Notes: generated by a model from the letters alone, not told the origin. A stretch of 34,258 nt of DNA from Cereibacter johrii (GCF_001720585.1 NZ_MABH01000028.1:1-34258); one strand, 5' to 3'. Numbered from the stretch's first letter, positions 1 to 8,226 are shown. Translations and numbers: made by a program.

Positions 1-615
1 CGGCTCGGCCATTCGCCGGGCCGGATCGACGGGCTTCTCGGGCCCAACACGCTCGAGGCGCTGACCGCCTGGGCCTCCGGGCCGGTGCGCGCGGCCGTTG
101 ACCGGGTGCCGCTGCCGGGCCATGCCGTGGCCGATACCCAGGGCGCCTATCCGCGGCAGGAGTCGGTCGCGACCTTCTACGGCGTGGCGGGCGGTCCCGA
201 CTGCACCGCCGGGATCGTCGAGCTGCCGATCCCGTTCCGCCTCGCTTGGGATCTCAATACGAGCGTCACGAGCTTCCGCTGCCACAGGCTGGTGGCGGCG
301 CCCATGACGCGGATCTTCCGCAAGGCGGTGGCGCACTACGGCGCTGCCGAGTTCGAGCGGCTGCGGCTGAACCTCTTCGGCGGCTGCTTCAACCATCGGC
401 CCATGCGCGGCGGCTCGGCCCTCTCCATGCATGCCTGGGGGATCGCCGTCGATCTCGACCCCGAACGCAACCCGCTCCGCTGGGGCCGTGACCGGGCGAG
501 CTTCGCCGCGCCCATCTACGAGCCCTTCTGGACCATCGTCGAAGCCGCCGGCGCCACTAGCCTCGGCCGCGCCTGCAACCGCGACTGGATGCACTTCCAG
601 TTCGCCTGCCTATGA
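1..615 (+). CDS. Phage-type M15 peptidoglycan endopeptidase (endolysin), 5' end outside window
   Basis: The reading frame is open from the first base, so the gene starts upstream of the window. Codons 7-24 read like the end of a peptidoglycan-binding repeat (GRIDGLLGPNTLEALTAWA). The catalytic part follows: SMHAWGIAVDLD at window codons 142-153 gives the H144 and D151 zinc ligands, and DWMHF at 195-199 gives H198. This is the VanY/M15 arrangement H-x6-D ... D-x-x-H. The enzyme is expected to cut peptide cross-links in the cell wall during phage lysis. The stop lies 12 bases before a holin-like gene, which is the usual lysis pairing. A cellular carboxypeptidase is possible but less likely given the holin. 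The family call is firm; the phage role is inferred from context. Confidence 0.8.
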   Translation, partial: RLGHSPGRIDGLLGPNTLEALTAWASGPVRAAVDRVPLPGHAVADTQGAYPRQESVATFYGVAGGPDCTAGIVELPIPFRLAWDLNTSVTSFRCHRLVAAPMTRIFRKAVAHYGAAEFERLRLNLFGGCFNHRPMRGGSALSMHAWGIAVDLDPERNPLRWGRDRASFAAPIYEPFWTIVEAAGATSLGRACNRDWMHFQFACL

Positions 616-627
616 AGGAGAAAGCCC

Positions 628-1110
628 ATGTCCCCGATCTTCATTTTGGCTGTCGCGATCTGCGCATCAGCCTTCATCCTGCTCGTCGTCTGGCCGCTGG
701 TGGGGGCCCTTGCCCGGGTGGCCCCTTCCGTTATCTCCGTCGCGATCCTTGCCACGCTTGCGTTGCCCGCCGCCGCCGCGACTGGCAGCGACCTCCTGAC
801 TGCGCTGACGCCCAGCCTACTCGATCTCGCAGGCGTGGCGCTCACCGCCCTGATCGGGTTGGCGACCGTCCGCTTCCAGCGCTGGACCGGGATCCAGATC
901 GAGGCACGGCACCGCGAGGCGCTGCATTCGGCGATCATGACGGCTGCACGGGTGGCGGTCGCGCGGGGGCTGACGCGCGAGGTCGCGACCGAGTTCGTCT
1001 CGTCGTACACCCGTGCCTCGGTGCCCGAGGCCCTGAAGCGCTTGTCACCCTCTACCGAGACGTTCGATGCGCTTGTCCGGTCGAAGCTGCTCGAGATGGC
1101 CGAGCGCTGA
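628..1110 (+). CDS. LLH-family phage holin-like protein
   Basis: This 160-residue protein has an N-terminal membrane helix (about residues 2-28), a second hydrophobic segment (about 32-52) and a third around 60-83. A charged helical C-terminus contains RWTGIQIEARHREALHSAI followed by an alanine-rich helix. That order is typical of LLH-type phage holins, which open the inner membrane so that endolysin reaches the wall. An AGGAG ribosome site lies just upstream, overlapping the end of the endolysin gene, so the two are probably translated together. No phage structural genes are visible in the window. The alternative is a generic small membrane protein, but pairing with an M15 endolysin makes holin the best reading. 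Confidence 0.7.
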   Translation: MSPIFILAVAICASAFILLVVWPLVGALARVAPSVISVAILATLALPAAAATGSDLLTALTPSLLDLAGVALTALIGLATVRFQRWTGIQIEARHREALHSAIMTAARVAVARGLTREVATEFVSSYTRASVPEALKRLSPSTETFDALVRSKLLEMAER

Positions 1111-1125
1111 GCATCCCGCCCGCCC

Positions 1126-1150
1126 GGGGCGCGGCAACCGGCCGCGCCCC
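1126..1150 (+). terminator. GC-rich hairpin after the lysis genes
   Basis: A perfect 9-bp inverted repeat (GGGGCGCGG / CCGCGCCCC) with a 7-base loop lies 15 bases after the holin stop. There is no run of T after it, so it is only a candidate terminator or a 3'-end stabilising hairpin. Confidence 0.45.
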
Positions 1151-1278
1151 TACTACCGCAATGCGCAGCTTGCGCAGCCGCGAGGCCCCCTATGCACGGC
1201 GCATCTGAAGCTCATTCACACGAAAGCAGGCAAGGTTGTACGGGGCGAAGTCTCTTCCTCCGAAAGCTGAGGAGCCAC

Positions 1279-1305
1279 GCGCTTTCAAAATATAGGTTGA
1301 AGCGC
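1279..1305 (-). terminator. Bulged hairpin downstream of the lipoprotein gene
   Basis: GCGCTTTCAA and TTGAAGCGC pair around an AT-rich loop with one bulged base, 15 bases beyond the stop of the minus-strand lipoprotein gene. It may end that transcript. The rest of 1151-1319 shows no gene. Confidence 0.3.
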
Positions 1306-1319
1306 GCCGTACCCACGCG

Positions 1320-1865
1320 TCAGATTGCCGTCCGAAACTTAGGGTTCGTCACGATCTGATTGATGAACGCGGATGCAGCGCGATTGAACGCCAATGCCGC
1401 ATTAGGGCATGCTGAGTACGCGGAAAAGCTCGTCTTGTATTCGTAGCGGGTTGTAACGGTGTATCCTGCCGGAAGCTTGGGTGACTGTACGACGGCTGCC
1501 AGATCCCAATATCCGCTAAACGTGTCTACCTTCATATTGGTAAGCGTGACGGTGAGGGGTGTCCCGCGATCGCTATAGAGGCCAGCGGCCAAGAACTCCG
1601 CGGTTATAGCTTCTTGAAGGGCCTGCGCAGCCGTCTGCCCTCCGCCGACGTCGATCGGGCCGGCGAGCCGGCATGTCGGCTGTGTGTTAACACCCTCTGC
1701 CACAAGGAACTTCTGCACCTTGGCTCGCTTCCCCGCGGCGGCAACAGGTTGCAGCGAGATCGTATTCTGGGAACTTGTCTGATAAACGGGTGTAACGGAT
1801 GTGTCGCAGCCAGCGAGCACGAGCATCGGAAAGGCCAGCAACGCCGTGCTAAGAGATAGTCTCAT
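1320..1865 (-). CDS. Small exported lipoprotein of unknown function
   Basis: The 181-residue product starts with a type II signal peptide: a basic start (MRLS), a hydrophobic core, and the lipobox LVLAGC ending at residue 19. It should therefore be acylated on Cys19 and anchored in a membrane facing the periplasm. The mature part begins with a Thr/Ser-rich stretch. It has one Cys near residue 63 and another near 153, which could form a disulfide. No enzymatic motif is recognised. An AAGGA ribosome site lies about ten bases upstream of the ATG. The base composition looks less GC-rich than the core metabolic genes, in keeping with an accessory gene. Function is unknown; lipoproteins in prophage-like segments sometimes alter surface properties of the host, but nothing here shows that. 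Confidence 0.65.
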   Translation of the reverse strand: MRLSLSTALLAFPMLVLAGCDTSVTPVYQTSSQNTISLQPVAAAGKRAKVQKFLVAEGVNTQPTCRLAGPIDVGGGQTAAQALQEAITAEFLAAGLYSDRGTPLTVTLTNMKVDTFSGYWDLAAVVQSPKLPAGYTVTTRYEYKTSFSAYSACPNAALAFNRAASAFINQIVTNPKFRTAI

Positions 1866-2006
1866 AGTTGGTCCTTGAAAGAAGAGGTTAGAAGGTAGGC
1901 ACAGGTCGAACTGGTCACCGAAGTGTGGCGCAAGCTAGGCCAAAAAGTGAGCAATCTGACACATTCGCGACATGGCATCCGCGGCATCCTGCTAAGCCGG
2001 CCGCTC

Positions 2007-2348
2007 AAGCTGACTGCGCGAGCGGGCGCGCTGCGCAGGGAGCCGACTTCCGCTGCTGCGTGGCGGAGCGCGGCAAAATAGCGCGCCCGGCCGCAACTGG
2101 TCGAGGCGGATGGGGCGCTGCGGGATCTTCTCGGAACGGTGGTGGTCCGGCCGGACGCCGAAGCGGTCGACGGTCTGTGAATCGAGATCCGCGGCGATTT
2201 CGGGCCTCTGCTCGGCTCGAGCGGCGGCGGAATGCACAAAAACCTCCCGGAGGAGGTTTTCGTGTCTGCGTGTTAGATTTCGATGGTTGCGGGGGCGCGC
2301 TTTGGACTGTCGCGAACCGAGCAGATCCTCTACGCGAGCAAACTCTGA
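2007..2348 (+). pseudogene. Decayed C-terminal tail of a serine site-specific recombinase
   Basis: One frame, interrupted by stops at 2079-2081, 2178-2180 and near 2271, reads pieces that resemble the end of large serine recombinases found in rhodobacterial elements: LVEADGALRDLLGTVVVRPD, then after a stop IEIRGDFGPLLG, then SMVAGARFG. There is no catalytic domain, start codon or ribosome site. It is most likely a remnant of the integration machinery of an older element. The recognition is by style and was not tested by alignment. The 3' end overlaps the end of the opposite-strand HNH gene by about 20 bases. Confidence 0.4.
2239..2260. terminator. AT-flanked hairpin, bidirectional terminator candidate
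   Basis: A perfect 9-bp stem AAAACCTCC / GGAGGTTTT with loop CGGA has A-runs on one side and T-runs on the other, so it could work on either strand. It lies about 70 bases beyond the HNH gene stop on the minus strand and could end the restriction operon transcript. Confidence 0.5.
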
Positions 2349-3283
2349 CGGGCGTGCTCAGCGCGGTGGCAGGTTGGACAAAGTAACGCAAAATCGTTCA
2401 CGGTCGTGTATCGAATGCCTTCCTGCATTGGGCACTTGTGATGGACATCAAGCATCCGACGCGGAGAAACCGAACTATCCGAAAACAGGGATATAGGATC
2501 AAACCCACAGTCGTCGCAGGTCAGCGCACCTTCCTTTTGCCGAATCCTAATGAATCTATCGACGATCCAAGCGGCACGTTTGCGGATCTTCACGCGCCGC
2601 TCCGAGTCCATGCCTTCAAGCGCGCTATCGGGCAACTCACGTTGCATCTGCTTCACTGCGGAACTGGAAAGCTGGCTCAGCTCCGCATATTCGAACTCGT
2701 CCTCGATAGCGATCATCGCATTCAACGCCGTAACCGGCTCAAGTTCGAGTTCTGCCAAGGACGCCTGCTTGGGCGGCGAAAAAGGACGCAGGGTTGAGGC
2801 TGAATGTTGAAAAACCCGTTCGTATGCCTCTTGGCCGAGAACGTCTTTCGCTTTTGGCTTCCCGGCAACGCGATAGGATTCGATGATCGGAAAAGCTACG
2901 GACCAGCGCCACTTCTTGCCGCCCCGCGCCCACATGTCCTGCAACCGATCATACTCAGATTGACCAAGGATGGAAACCAGAGGGCGGTGTGCATAACGTA
3001 GCCGATGCACGGCCACAAATCGGCCAGCCTGCTCTGCATGGCTCAACCGTTCTGCCAGATAGTCGGGGTGGTTCTCGAATCCTGGATTGGGCTTTTCAGC
3101 GGACTTGACGATGTATTCGATCACATAGCCGTTCCCGACTTGGTCTTGGATCGTCTTAGTGCATTTGTTGCGCGAGTTTTGGTTGTCGTTCATGGGTGTG
3201 AGCCCAATCCACGTCGTTCCGGCCAGCCAGTCAGCCTTGGCAGCCGTGACCGGGGCGGGAAGATCCTTGACTCTAAGCGCCAC
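2330..3283 (-). CDS. HNH endonuclease-domain protein of the restriction locus
   Basis: The 317-residue product has a C-terminal HNH nuclease module: CDDCG (C256, C259), LDVHHKCP with H281/H282, then LCPTCHRAEH with C302, C305, H306 and H310. The paired Cys residues suggest a structural zinc, and the His residues the catalytic metal site, as in McrA-type nucleases. Residues 1-165 form an unrecognised domain containing GYVIEYIV and WRWSVAFPII; it could be a DNA or modified-base reader, but that is a guess. Translation probably begins at a GTG, with a GAGGTGA ribosome site overlapping the stop of the preceding HEPN gene, so the two are coupled. As the last gene of the operon with a methyltransferase and specificity subunit, a role in cutting foreign DNA is likely. 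Its target is not evident. Confidence 0.75.
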   Translation of the reverse strand: MALRVKDLPAPVTAAKADWLAGTTWIGLTPMNDNQNSRNKCTKTIQDQVGNGYVIEYIVKSAEKPNPGFENHPDYLAERLSHAEQAGRFVAVHRLRYAHRPLVSILGQSEYDRLQDMWARGGKKWRWSVAFPIIESYRVAGKPKAKDVLGQEAYERVFQHSASTLRPFSPPKQASLAELELEPVTALNAMIAIEDEFEYAELSQLSSSAVKQMQRELPDSALEGMDSERRVKIRKRAAWIVDRFIRIRQKEGALTCDDCGFDPISLFSDSSVSPRRMLDVHHKCPMQEGIRYTTVNDFALLCPTCHRAEHARQSLLA

Positions 3284-3286
3284 AGA

Positions 3287-4075
3287 TCACCTCACACAGG
3301 AAAGAAAGATCATCACGACTCGGTAGGCCGGCTCATAGCAGGCAAGGACACGAGGATCTGGATCCATCTCGCCATGGAGCAGGGCGTTGCGCATCGCATA
3401 GAGCGTCTCGATGAGCCCCGAGAACAATTGCTCGTCGGTGCATTGGAACTGCACAGCGCCGATCTGTAGGGGCGGCGCACCGTTGCGAAGCAGGTCTGCC
3501 ATTGGCCGCGGATTACAGGAGTCGTAAAGTTCCCGAAGTTTGGTCTGCTGATCCTCCGATAGGGCCCGAAAGGTGGCAAGTTCATAGAGGGCCGCCGGGT
3601 CGTATCGTTCCTGCGTTTCCTTGAACTTCTCTTGCGCATTTGCGGTGGAAACCACTCGGATTTCGATATGCCCCCCAGCGATCTTCCTCACGCTGAATTC
3701 GTGTCGCCGATGTTCCAGTCTTTCTTGGTTTAGGTTGCGCGGATTGATGCACACGGTGCGCAATGACACCCTTTCGCGGACGCCCTTTCGAATGATTTCC
3801 AGATGGATATCGTCAAGCCTTTGAAGAAGGGCAGATACAGCCTGCTGAAAGGCAATCGCGTCGGCTGTATCGTTATCCTCGCGCAGAAGCGGCAGAATAC
3901 CACGCCTGATGGCGTTGGGCTGGTTCTTTACCCAGTTCAGCATCGCCCGTTCCTGCTCTTCGCGGGAGGCGTGCCGGAACCACGCGTTGAAGGCCGCCCA
4001 GGCCTTGACGAAGGGGCCGATGTAGTCGATCTCGGCCCGGTTCATCCACTCGATGGCGTGGGGAGGCAAAGCCAT
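3287..4075 (-). CDS. HEPN-like protein encoded between specificity subunit and HNH nuclease
   Basis: The start is taken as the ATG at 4075, which overlaps the hsdS stop as TGATG. A TTG one codon earlier is also possible. The 262-residue protein is mainly helical. Near its C-terminus it has MRNALLHGE, which gives an R-x4-H signature (about R229 and H234) followed by a helix with CYEPAYRVVMIFL. This is the active-site motif of HEPN domains, many of which are RNases in toxin-antitoxin and defence systems. An early segment, YIGPFVKAWAAFNAWF, resembles the first HEPN helix. A middle stretch (about 100-160) is predicted to be mixed and is not recognised. The tight coupling implies it works with the restriction system, for example as an abortive-infection RNase triggered when restriction fails. 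That role is inference; it could instead be a non-catalytic scaffold. Confidence 0.65.
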   Translation of the reverse strand: MALPPHAIEWMNRAEIDYIGPFVKAWAAFNAWFRHASREEQERAMLNWVKNQPNAIRRGILPLLREDNDTADAIAFQQAVSALLQRLDDIHLEIIRKGVRERVSLRTVCINPRNLNQERLEHRRHEFSVRKIAGGHIEIRVVSTANAQEKFKETQERYDPAALYELATFRALSEDQQTKLRELYDSCNPRPMADLLRNGAPPLQIGAVQFQCTDEQLFSGLIETLYAMRNALLHGEMDPDPRVLACYEPAYRVVMIFLSCVR

Positions 4076-5463
4076 CAAATCGCCCCCTCTGCTTGGTCAA
4101 GGGAGGCCATGGCGGCGGGTTCTCCGGCTTCAATCGCAACCTCCACGGCGCGTTTGGCCGCCTCCAACATGCTGGCCGCACGGGCTTTTGCTGCCTTCGC
4201 GGCAATCACGCTCTGCGTCACCTGATCGGCCACGACGTCCGGGACATGGGGCAGCGGCAGGTTGAAGATGGCGGCGTCAGTGATGGCCGGATACATGCTG
4301 GCGCTGGCGAACAGGTCCAGCAGTTCGCAGATCACCGGCAGACGCAAGTAAGTTAGCAGCACTTCTGGCGCGATGTCGCGGGGCGCAACCACGACGAACC
4401 CGGACGAGCAGACGAACCCCTCTTGGTCGGGCGTGATCTGGGCAGACAAGCGGCGGATCGGACGCACGGTGGATGTGATGATGTCCCCCGCCCGCACATG
4501 CCATGTGGCCCGGCTGGGCGCGTCCTCCGTGGCAAGGCGCGTACTGGTGGCCGCCCCGGCCCCGTCGATGTCGCTGATCTCGATATAGTCGAAGGCCGCG
4601 CAGACATCGGGGCGGAATTTGTCGCGCCGTGGGTCGGCCACGTCCGCAATGGTGCGCCCATCCACCGCCAGCAGGTCAAGGAGGGCCTGAATGCGCGGGG
4701 CGTAAAAGCGGGCATCGAACCGGCCCGAGGCGAAGACATCCGATGCGCGGGCGGTGTAGGCGAGCGGTTCGGGCGGGGTCCAGTTGGCAAGGCCGAGGAA
4801 CCCCAAGAGGCTTTGCTCTGCCTCCAAAGCATTGCTACGAGCCAATCTCCGCTTTGAAAGTGCCTGATTGAGCGTGTACTTGATCCGCGACTGGAACACA
4901 TCGCTCAAAACCGGAATGGGGATTTCGCGGACTTTGGCGAGCGACATTCCCTGTTGGACCATTCCCGAAGAGTGCCGCGCAATGTAATCTTGGCCAAACT
5001 TGCAGTTCAGATAGGTCACGACGAATTGGGGCAGTAAGCCGCTGCCCCCGGAGAGTGAAATTCGAGCAACATCTTGGTCTATGATCGAGGGCAGGGCTTC
5101 ATCTGTGACAATCGCGCAGTTTCCAACGGTTCCTCTGGTCGAAAGGATCAGGTCGTCATTCTCCAAGAGTGACCGCCTATTTGCTTCGACAACCCAGTCA
5201 GCCACTGTTTCAGCAGGCGAGCGATCAGCAAACCACGATCCAGCGCATTTCGCGGTCAACATGGCCGTTGGGGCATGTTCATCAACCTCATGGTAGCCAT
5301 GGGGCCCGTCAGTGACGAACGCGGCCTTTCCAACGCGCTTTAGCTGATGTCGGTGTAAGGCTTGGTCTTCTGCGATGTATGCCTTTTGGAAGAACTGTGC
5401 ATCAAATCGCAGATCCTGGGGCAATTCGATTGAGGAAACGACGGCTGCCTCAAGCCCCTCCAA
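4075..5463 (-). CDS. hsdS: Type I-like DNA specificity subunit (HsdS)
   Basis: The 462-residue protein has the two-fold layout of HsdS. A first target-recognition domain (about 15-200) opens with LRFDAQFFQKAY and ends with SLAKVREIPIPVL. A helical spacer follows (about 200-235). A second target-recognition domain (about 255-420) opens with SGRFDARFYAPR and ends with IFNLPLPHVP. A final Ala-rich helix follows. The repeated FDA.F and IP/LPLP elements mark the two half-sites, so the DNA target should be bipartite. Translation seems to start at a TTG eight bases after the hsdM stop, without a clear ribosome site, which suggests re-initiation after hsdM. The stop overlaps the next gene. It should guide the methyltransferase/nuclease partner to DNA. 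Confidence 0.85.
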   Translation of the reverse strand: MEGLEAAVVSSIELPQDLRFDAQFFQKAYIAEDQALHRHQLKRVGKAAFVTDGPHGYHEVDEHAPTAMLTAKCAGSWFADRSPAETVADWVVEANRRSLLENDDLILSTRGTVGNCAIVTDEALPSIIDQDVARISLSGGSGLLPQFVVTYLNCKFGQDYIARHSSGMVQQGMSLAKVREIPIPVLSDVFQSRIKYTLNQALSKRRLARSNALEAEQSLLGFLGLANWTPPEPLAYTARASDVFASGRFDARFYAPRIQALLDLLAVDGRTIADVADPRRDKFRPDVCAAFDYIEISDIDGAGAATSTRLATEDAPSRATWHVRAGDIITSTVRPIRRLSAQITPDQEGFVCSSGFVVVAPRDIAPEVLLTYLRLPVICELLDLFASASMYPAITDAAIFNLPLPHVPDVVADQVTQSVIAAKAAKARAASMLEAAKRAVEVAIEAGEPAAMASLDQAEGAI

Positions 5464-5471
5464 CAGACCGC

Positions 5472-7511
5472 TTAGGCGGCCTTGGTCGAAGGGGCGTTCC
5501 GAAAAAAACTGAAGCCCTCCTTACGGGCGAATTCCTCGAACGCTTCCGCGATCCCGTCCTCGGTCAGGCCATCGTGGTTGAACAGGTCATGCGATACGAC
5601 AAAATGGCCGTGCGTGTCTCGCATGAACGTGCCGTCCGCGTTCTTGCGATAGACCTTGCGGCCCGAGTTATCGACGCTTTCCACCTTCTGCGTGGCAAAG
5701 AAGATGTCGTAATCCTCGACCTTCGGGCAGAGCGGCCCCTTGGCCGCATCGTCATTCCACTTCTGCACCAGCAAGACGCTGGTCTTGGTGCCGGTGTGCG
5801 GCTTGAAGGTGTTCGGGTGCAGCCCCACCACGGCGAGGATGCGGCAGCGTTCCATGATAAACTCGCGCAGGCGCTGATCCGAAGAGTTGTTGAACCGCCC
5901 CTGCGGCAGGACAACCGCCATCCGCCCACCGGGCTTGAGGAAGTCAAGATTGCGCTCGATAAACAGGAGGTCGCGGGCGACCGCCTTCTCCAGCTTGCCA
6001 TCCTTCTTGTGGGCGAGGTCATACGGCGCAAGCATGTCGGACTGCTTGATGTCACCCGCGAAGGGCGGGTTCGCCATCAGCACGTCAAAGCCGAAGCTGC
6101 GATAGCTGGGGCTATCCGCCGCCTCGCCCTTTCCCTTTACGCGCAGCTTCCGCAGCCGTCGCCAGCCGTCACCGTAGGTGTCGAGCCATTCGTTTTGCTT
6201 GGCGGTCTCGTCCCACTTCGTCCAGTCGAGCGTGTTCATGTGCAGGACGTTGGTTTCGCCATCGCCCGCGATCAGGTTCAGGCAGCGCGAGACGCGAACG
6301 CTTTTCTCGTCAAAGTCGATGGCGAACACGTTGTCGCGCACATAGTCTTTGCAACGATCCGGCTTGGCCTCCATGGTGAACAGGTGGCTTTCCTCGCGCC
6401 CCAGGGTCCGCATGATCTGCCGCCAGACGTGGAACATGCTGTGCACGGTGAACCCCGCCGAACCGCAGGCAGTGTCGATAACCGTCTCGCCCTCTCTCGG
6501 ATTCATCATCTTGACGCACATGTCGATCACCCACCGCGGGGTGAAATACTGGCCTTTTTCGCCCTTCGACGATTTCGAGACGAGGTATTCAAATGCGTCG
6601 TCGATGACGTCGAGGTTGGAGTTGAACAGCTTCCATTCTTCCAGCGAGCCGACGCAGACTTGAAGGTGGTCCGCTGAAAGGCGGATGCGTTCATCGTCAA
6701 GGAAGACGCCGGGCCATTTCTTCTTGGCTTCGTCGAACAGATTCTGGATCGCCACCTTGAGTTGCGCCGCCGTGTTCTGGTTGCGGAACCGCAGGGCGTT
6801 GCCCAGCCGGTGCGAGTTCATCTCGTCATGGAGCTTGGTGAAGATCAGCTTGAAGACTTCCTCGAAGACATCGACACCGGCATTGGCCAGAACCTCGTCT
6901 TCCATGTCTTCGATCAGGTCGCGCAGAGAGCGGGCAAACTTGCCCTCCTTAACCCGATCTTCCTCGAGGTCGATCAGGGTCTGGATGGTCCACGGTTGGT
7001 CGACGACATCCTCAATCGTCTGGTCAGCACGGGGCAGCTCGTGGATCGGCATGAAGTAGTTCGGGTTCTTCCGATGCCAGACCTCGGAAAGAATGCCATC
7101 ACTCCACACCGCCAAGGGCGCACCGGTTGCGTGGGCGTATGAGCGGAGCTGCTCTTTGCCATCCTTATATTTGACCTGCTTCACCTCAACGATGATGTAG
7201 GGCACCGTTGCCCGATCAGCGTCAAAAACCACGATATCCGCCCGCTTTGACGAGTCCCGACCGAAAGTGATCGGATACTCGACAGCAATCTTGGACGACG
7301 GGTATTTCAACTTAAAGATGAGGCGGTGTAGCCAAAGCTGGCGGTTGCGTTCCTCGGGCTTCAGTTGCACCTCTTTGCCGCGAACAAGGCAGGTTACAAA
7401 CGGAACTTGTTTGCCACGCACGTCCTTGTAGACGATGCGGGCTTCAAGCGCCTCCACATCTTCCTTTGAAAACAAAACGAATTCGTTGAATTCCGCGGAC
7501 ACTTTGTTCAT
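5472..7511 (-). CDS. N6-adenine methyltransferase with N-terminal HsdR-N-like nuclease domain
   Basis: The 679-residue product joins two activities. Residues about 45-145 look like the HsdR N-terminal PD-(D/E)XK nuclease: RADIVVFD supplies D92, IIVEVK supplies E109 and K111, and QLRSY (Q121, Y125) matches the family's Q-x3-Y element. A helical linker follows (about 160-300). The methyltransferase core starts at GQYFTP (320-325), with the AdoMet-binding motif DTACGSAGF (346-354) and the catalytic NPPF (481-484) typical of HsdM-type N6-adenine enzymes. Classical HsdM lacks the nuclease domain. No HsdR translocase gene is nearby, so cleavage may be built into this subunit as in BcgI-type enzymes. 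A ribosome site (AAGGTAGG) lies upstream, and this is the first gene of the operon. Nuclease activity is predicted from motifs only; the domain could be inactive and used for assembly. Confidence 0.85.
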   Translation of the reverse strand: MNKVSAEFNEFVLFSKEDVEALEARIVYKDVRGKQVPFVTCLVRGKEVQLKPEERNRQLWLHRLIFKLKYPSSKIAVEYPITFGRDSSKRADIVVFDADRATVPYIIVEVKQVKYKDGKEQLRSYAHATGAPLAVWSDGILSEVWHRKNPNYFMPIHELPRADQTIEDVVDQPWTIQTLIDLEEDRVKEGKFARSLRDLIEDMEDEVLANAGVDVFEEVFKLIFTKLHDEMNSHRLGNALRFRNQNTAAQLKVAIQNLFDEAKKKWPGVFLDDERIRLSADHLQVCVGSLEEWKLFNSNLDVIDDAFEYLVSKSSKGEKGQYFTPRWVIDMCVKMMNPREGETVIDTACGSAGFTVHSMFHVWRQIMRTLGREESHLFTMEAKPDRCKDYVRDNVFAIDFDEKSVRVSRCLNLIAGDGETNVLHMNTLDWTKWDETAKQNEWLDTYGDGWRRLRKLRVKGKGEAADSPSYRSFGFDVLMANPPFAGDIKQSDMLAPYDLAHKKDGKLEKAVARDLLFIERNLDFLKPGGRMAVVLPQGRFNNSSDQRLREFIMERCRILAVVGLHPNTFKPHTGTKTSVLLVQKWNDDAAKGPLCPKVEDYDIFFATQKVESVDNSGRKVYRKNADGTFMRDTHGHFVVSHDLFNHDGLTEDGIAEAFEEFARKEGFSFFRNAPSTKAA

Positions 7512-7615
7512 TCTTGCCTACCTTGCCGATGCGGGCAGATGGCAATATTCAGCCGAACTTTTCAAGAGCCAACCTCGTGAAGATGGCTGCATCGAGTTCA
7601 GTCTGAACAACGCGA

Positions 7616-7800
7616 TCAGGCAGCTGCGAGCCTTTGTCGCTGAAATTGCTCCTGCTGGATCATCGCCAGGACGAGGGCGATGACAGCAGCGAGAATTTTC
7701 CTCAGATGGGCGAGGATCTTGCGGATGTTGTGGCCGCAGCCGCAGAGGACTGCGCAAACCTGAGTGAGTTGATTCCCGCTCTCTGGACAGGTTTGCGGTG
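7616..7800 (-). pseudogene. C-terminal remnant of an IS transposase
   Basis: One minus-strand frame ending at the TGA at 7616-7618 encodes QVCAVLCGCGHNIRKILAHL and a short Gln/Arg-rich tail, in the style of transposase C-termini. Upstream the frame is lost: the neighbouring frame carries LHRKPVQRAGINSL, implying at least one frameshift. No DDE residues or start are present. It sits between the restriction operon and the copper genes. The IS family is not certain. Confidence 0.4.
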
Positions 7801-8160
7801 CAGCTTCCCGCCCTCCGTGTCAACCCGGCACCGAAGACGCGGGCGGCAGGGCGAGTGTCCGCTTAGACTCGATGCCGCAGAAACCCTGCCGCACCGCAGC
7901 CGGTCGGCTTCTCGCCCCCTCGTGCCTGCGCCCAACCTCTCGTTGGTCCCAGTACGACCGACTGCAAAGGGCTGGCTGGGTCTTTCGCCGTGCCGCGCTC
8001 GGATAGTGGCGATGCGCAGAGCGCGTCGTTTTGTCGCACCCGGCAGAACGGAGCCCGCAGTTTGCTCTCTGCACATTGCGTCGCTGCCGAAGCGAACTAC
8101 GGAAGGCGGCATTCGCCGAAAGCCGCGGATGCGGTGCCGCAACTTCACCAGCGGGACGCG

Positions 8161-8214
8161 ATTCACGTCCTGCACCCGGTGTCGATGGCACGGTTTCTCG
8201 GCAACGTGGTAGTC
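8161..8214 (-). repeat. IS-end-like sequence, copy 1 of a diverged pair
   Basis: Read on the minus strand, this 54-base stretch matches the plus strand at 9937-9990 at about 41 of 54 positions by eye, including CATCG, ACCGG and GGACGTGA blocks. The second copy lies just upstream of an IS5-type transposase remnant, so both are probably old insertion-sequence ends. Apart from this copy, 7801-8226 holds nothing I can identify. Confidence 0.45.
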
Positions 8215-8226
8215 TCCGCGCGACCT

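Noticed and set aside
5472-7511. Plain type I HsdM
   Set aside because: The N-terminal 145 residues carry a D...ExK nuclease motif set not found in HsdM, so a fusion call is better.
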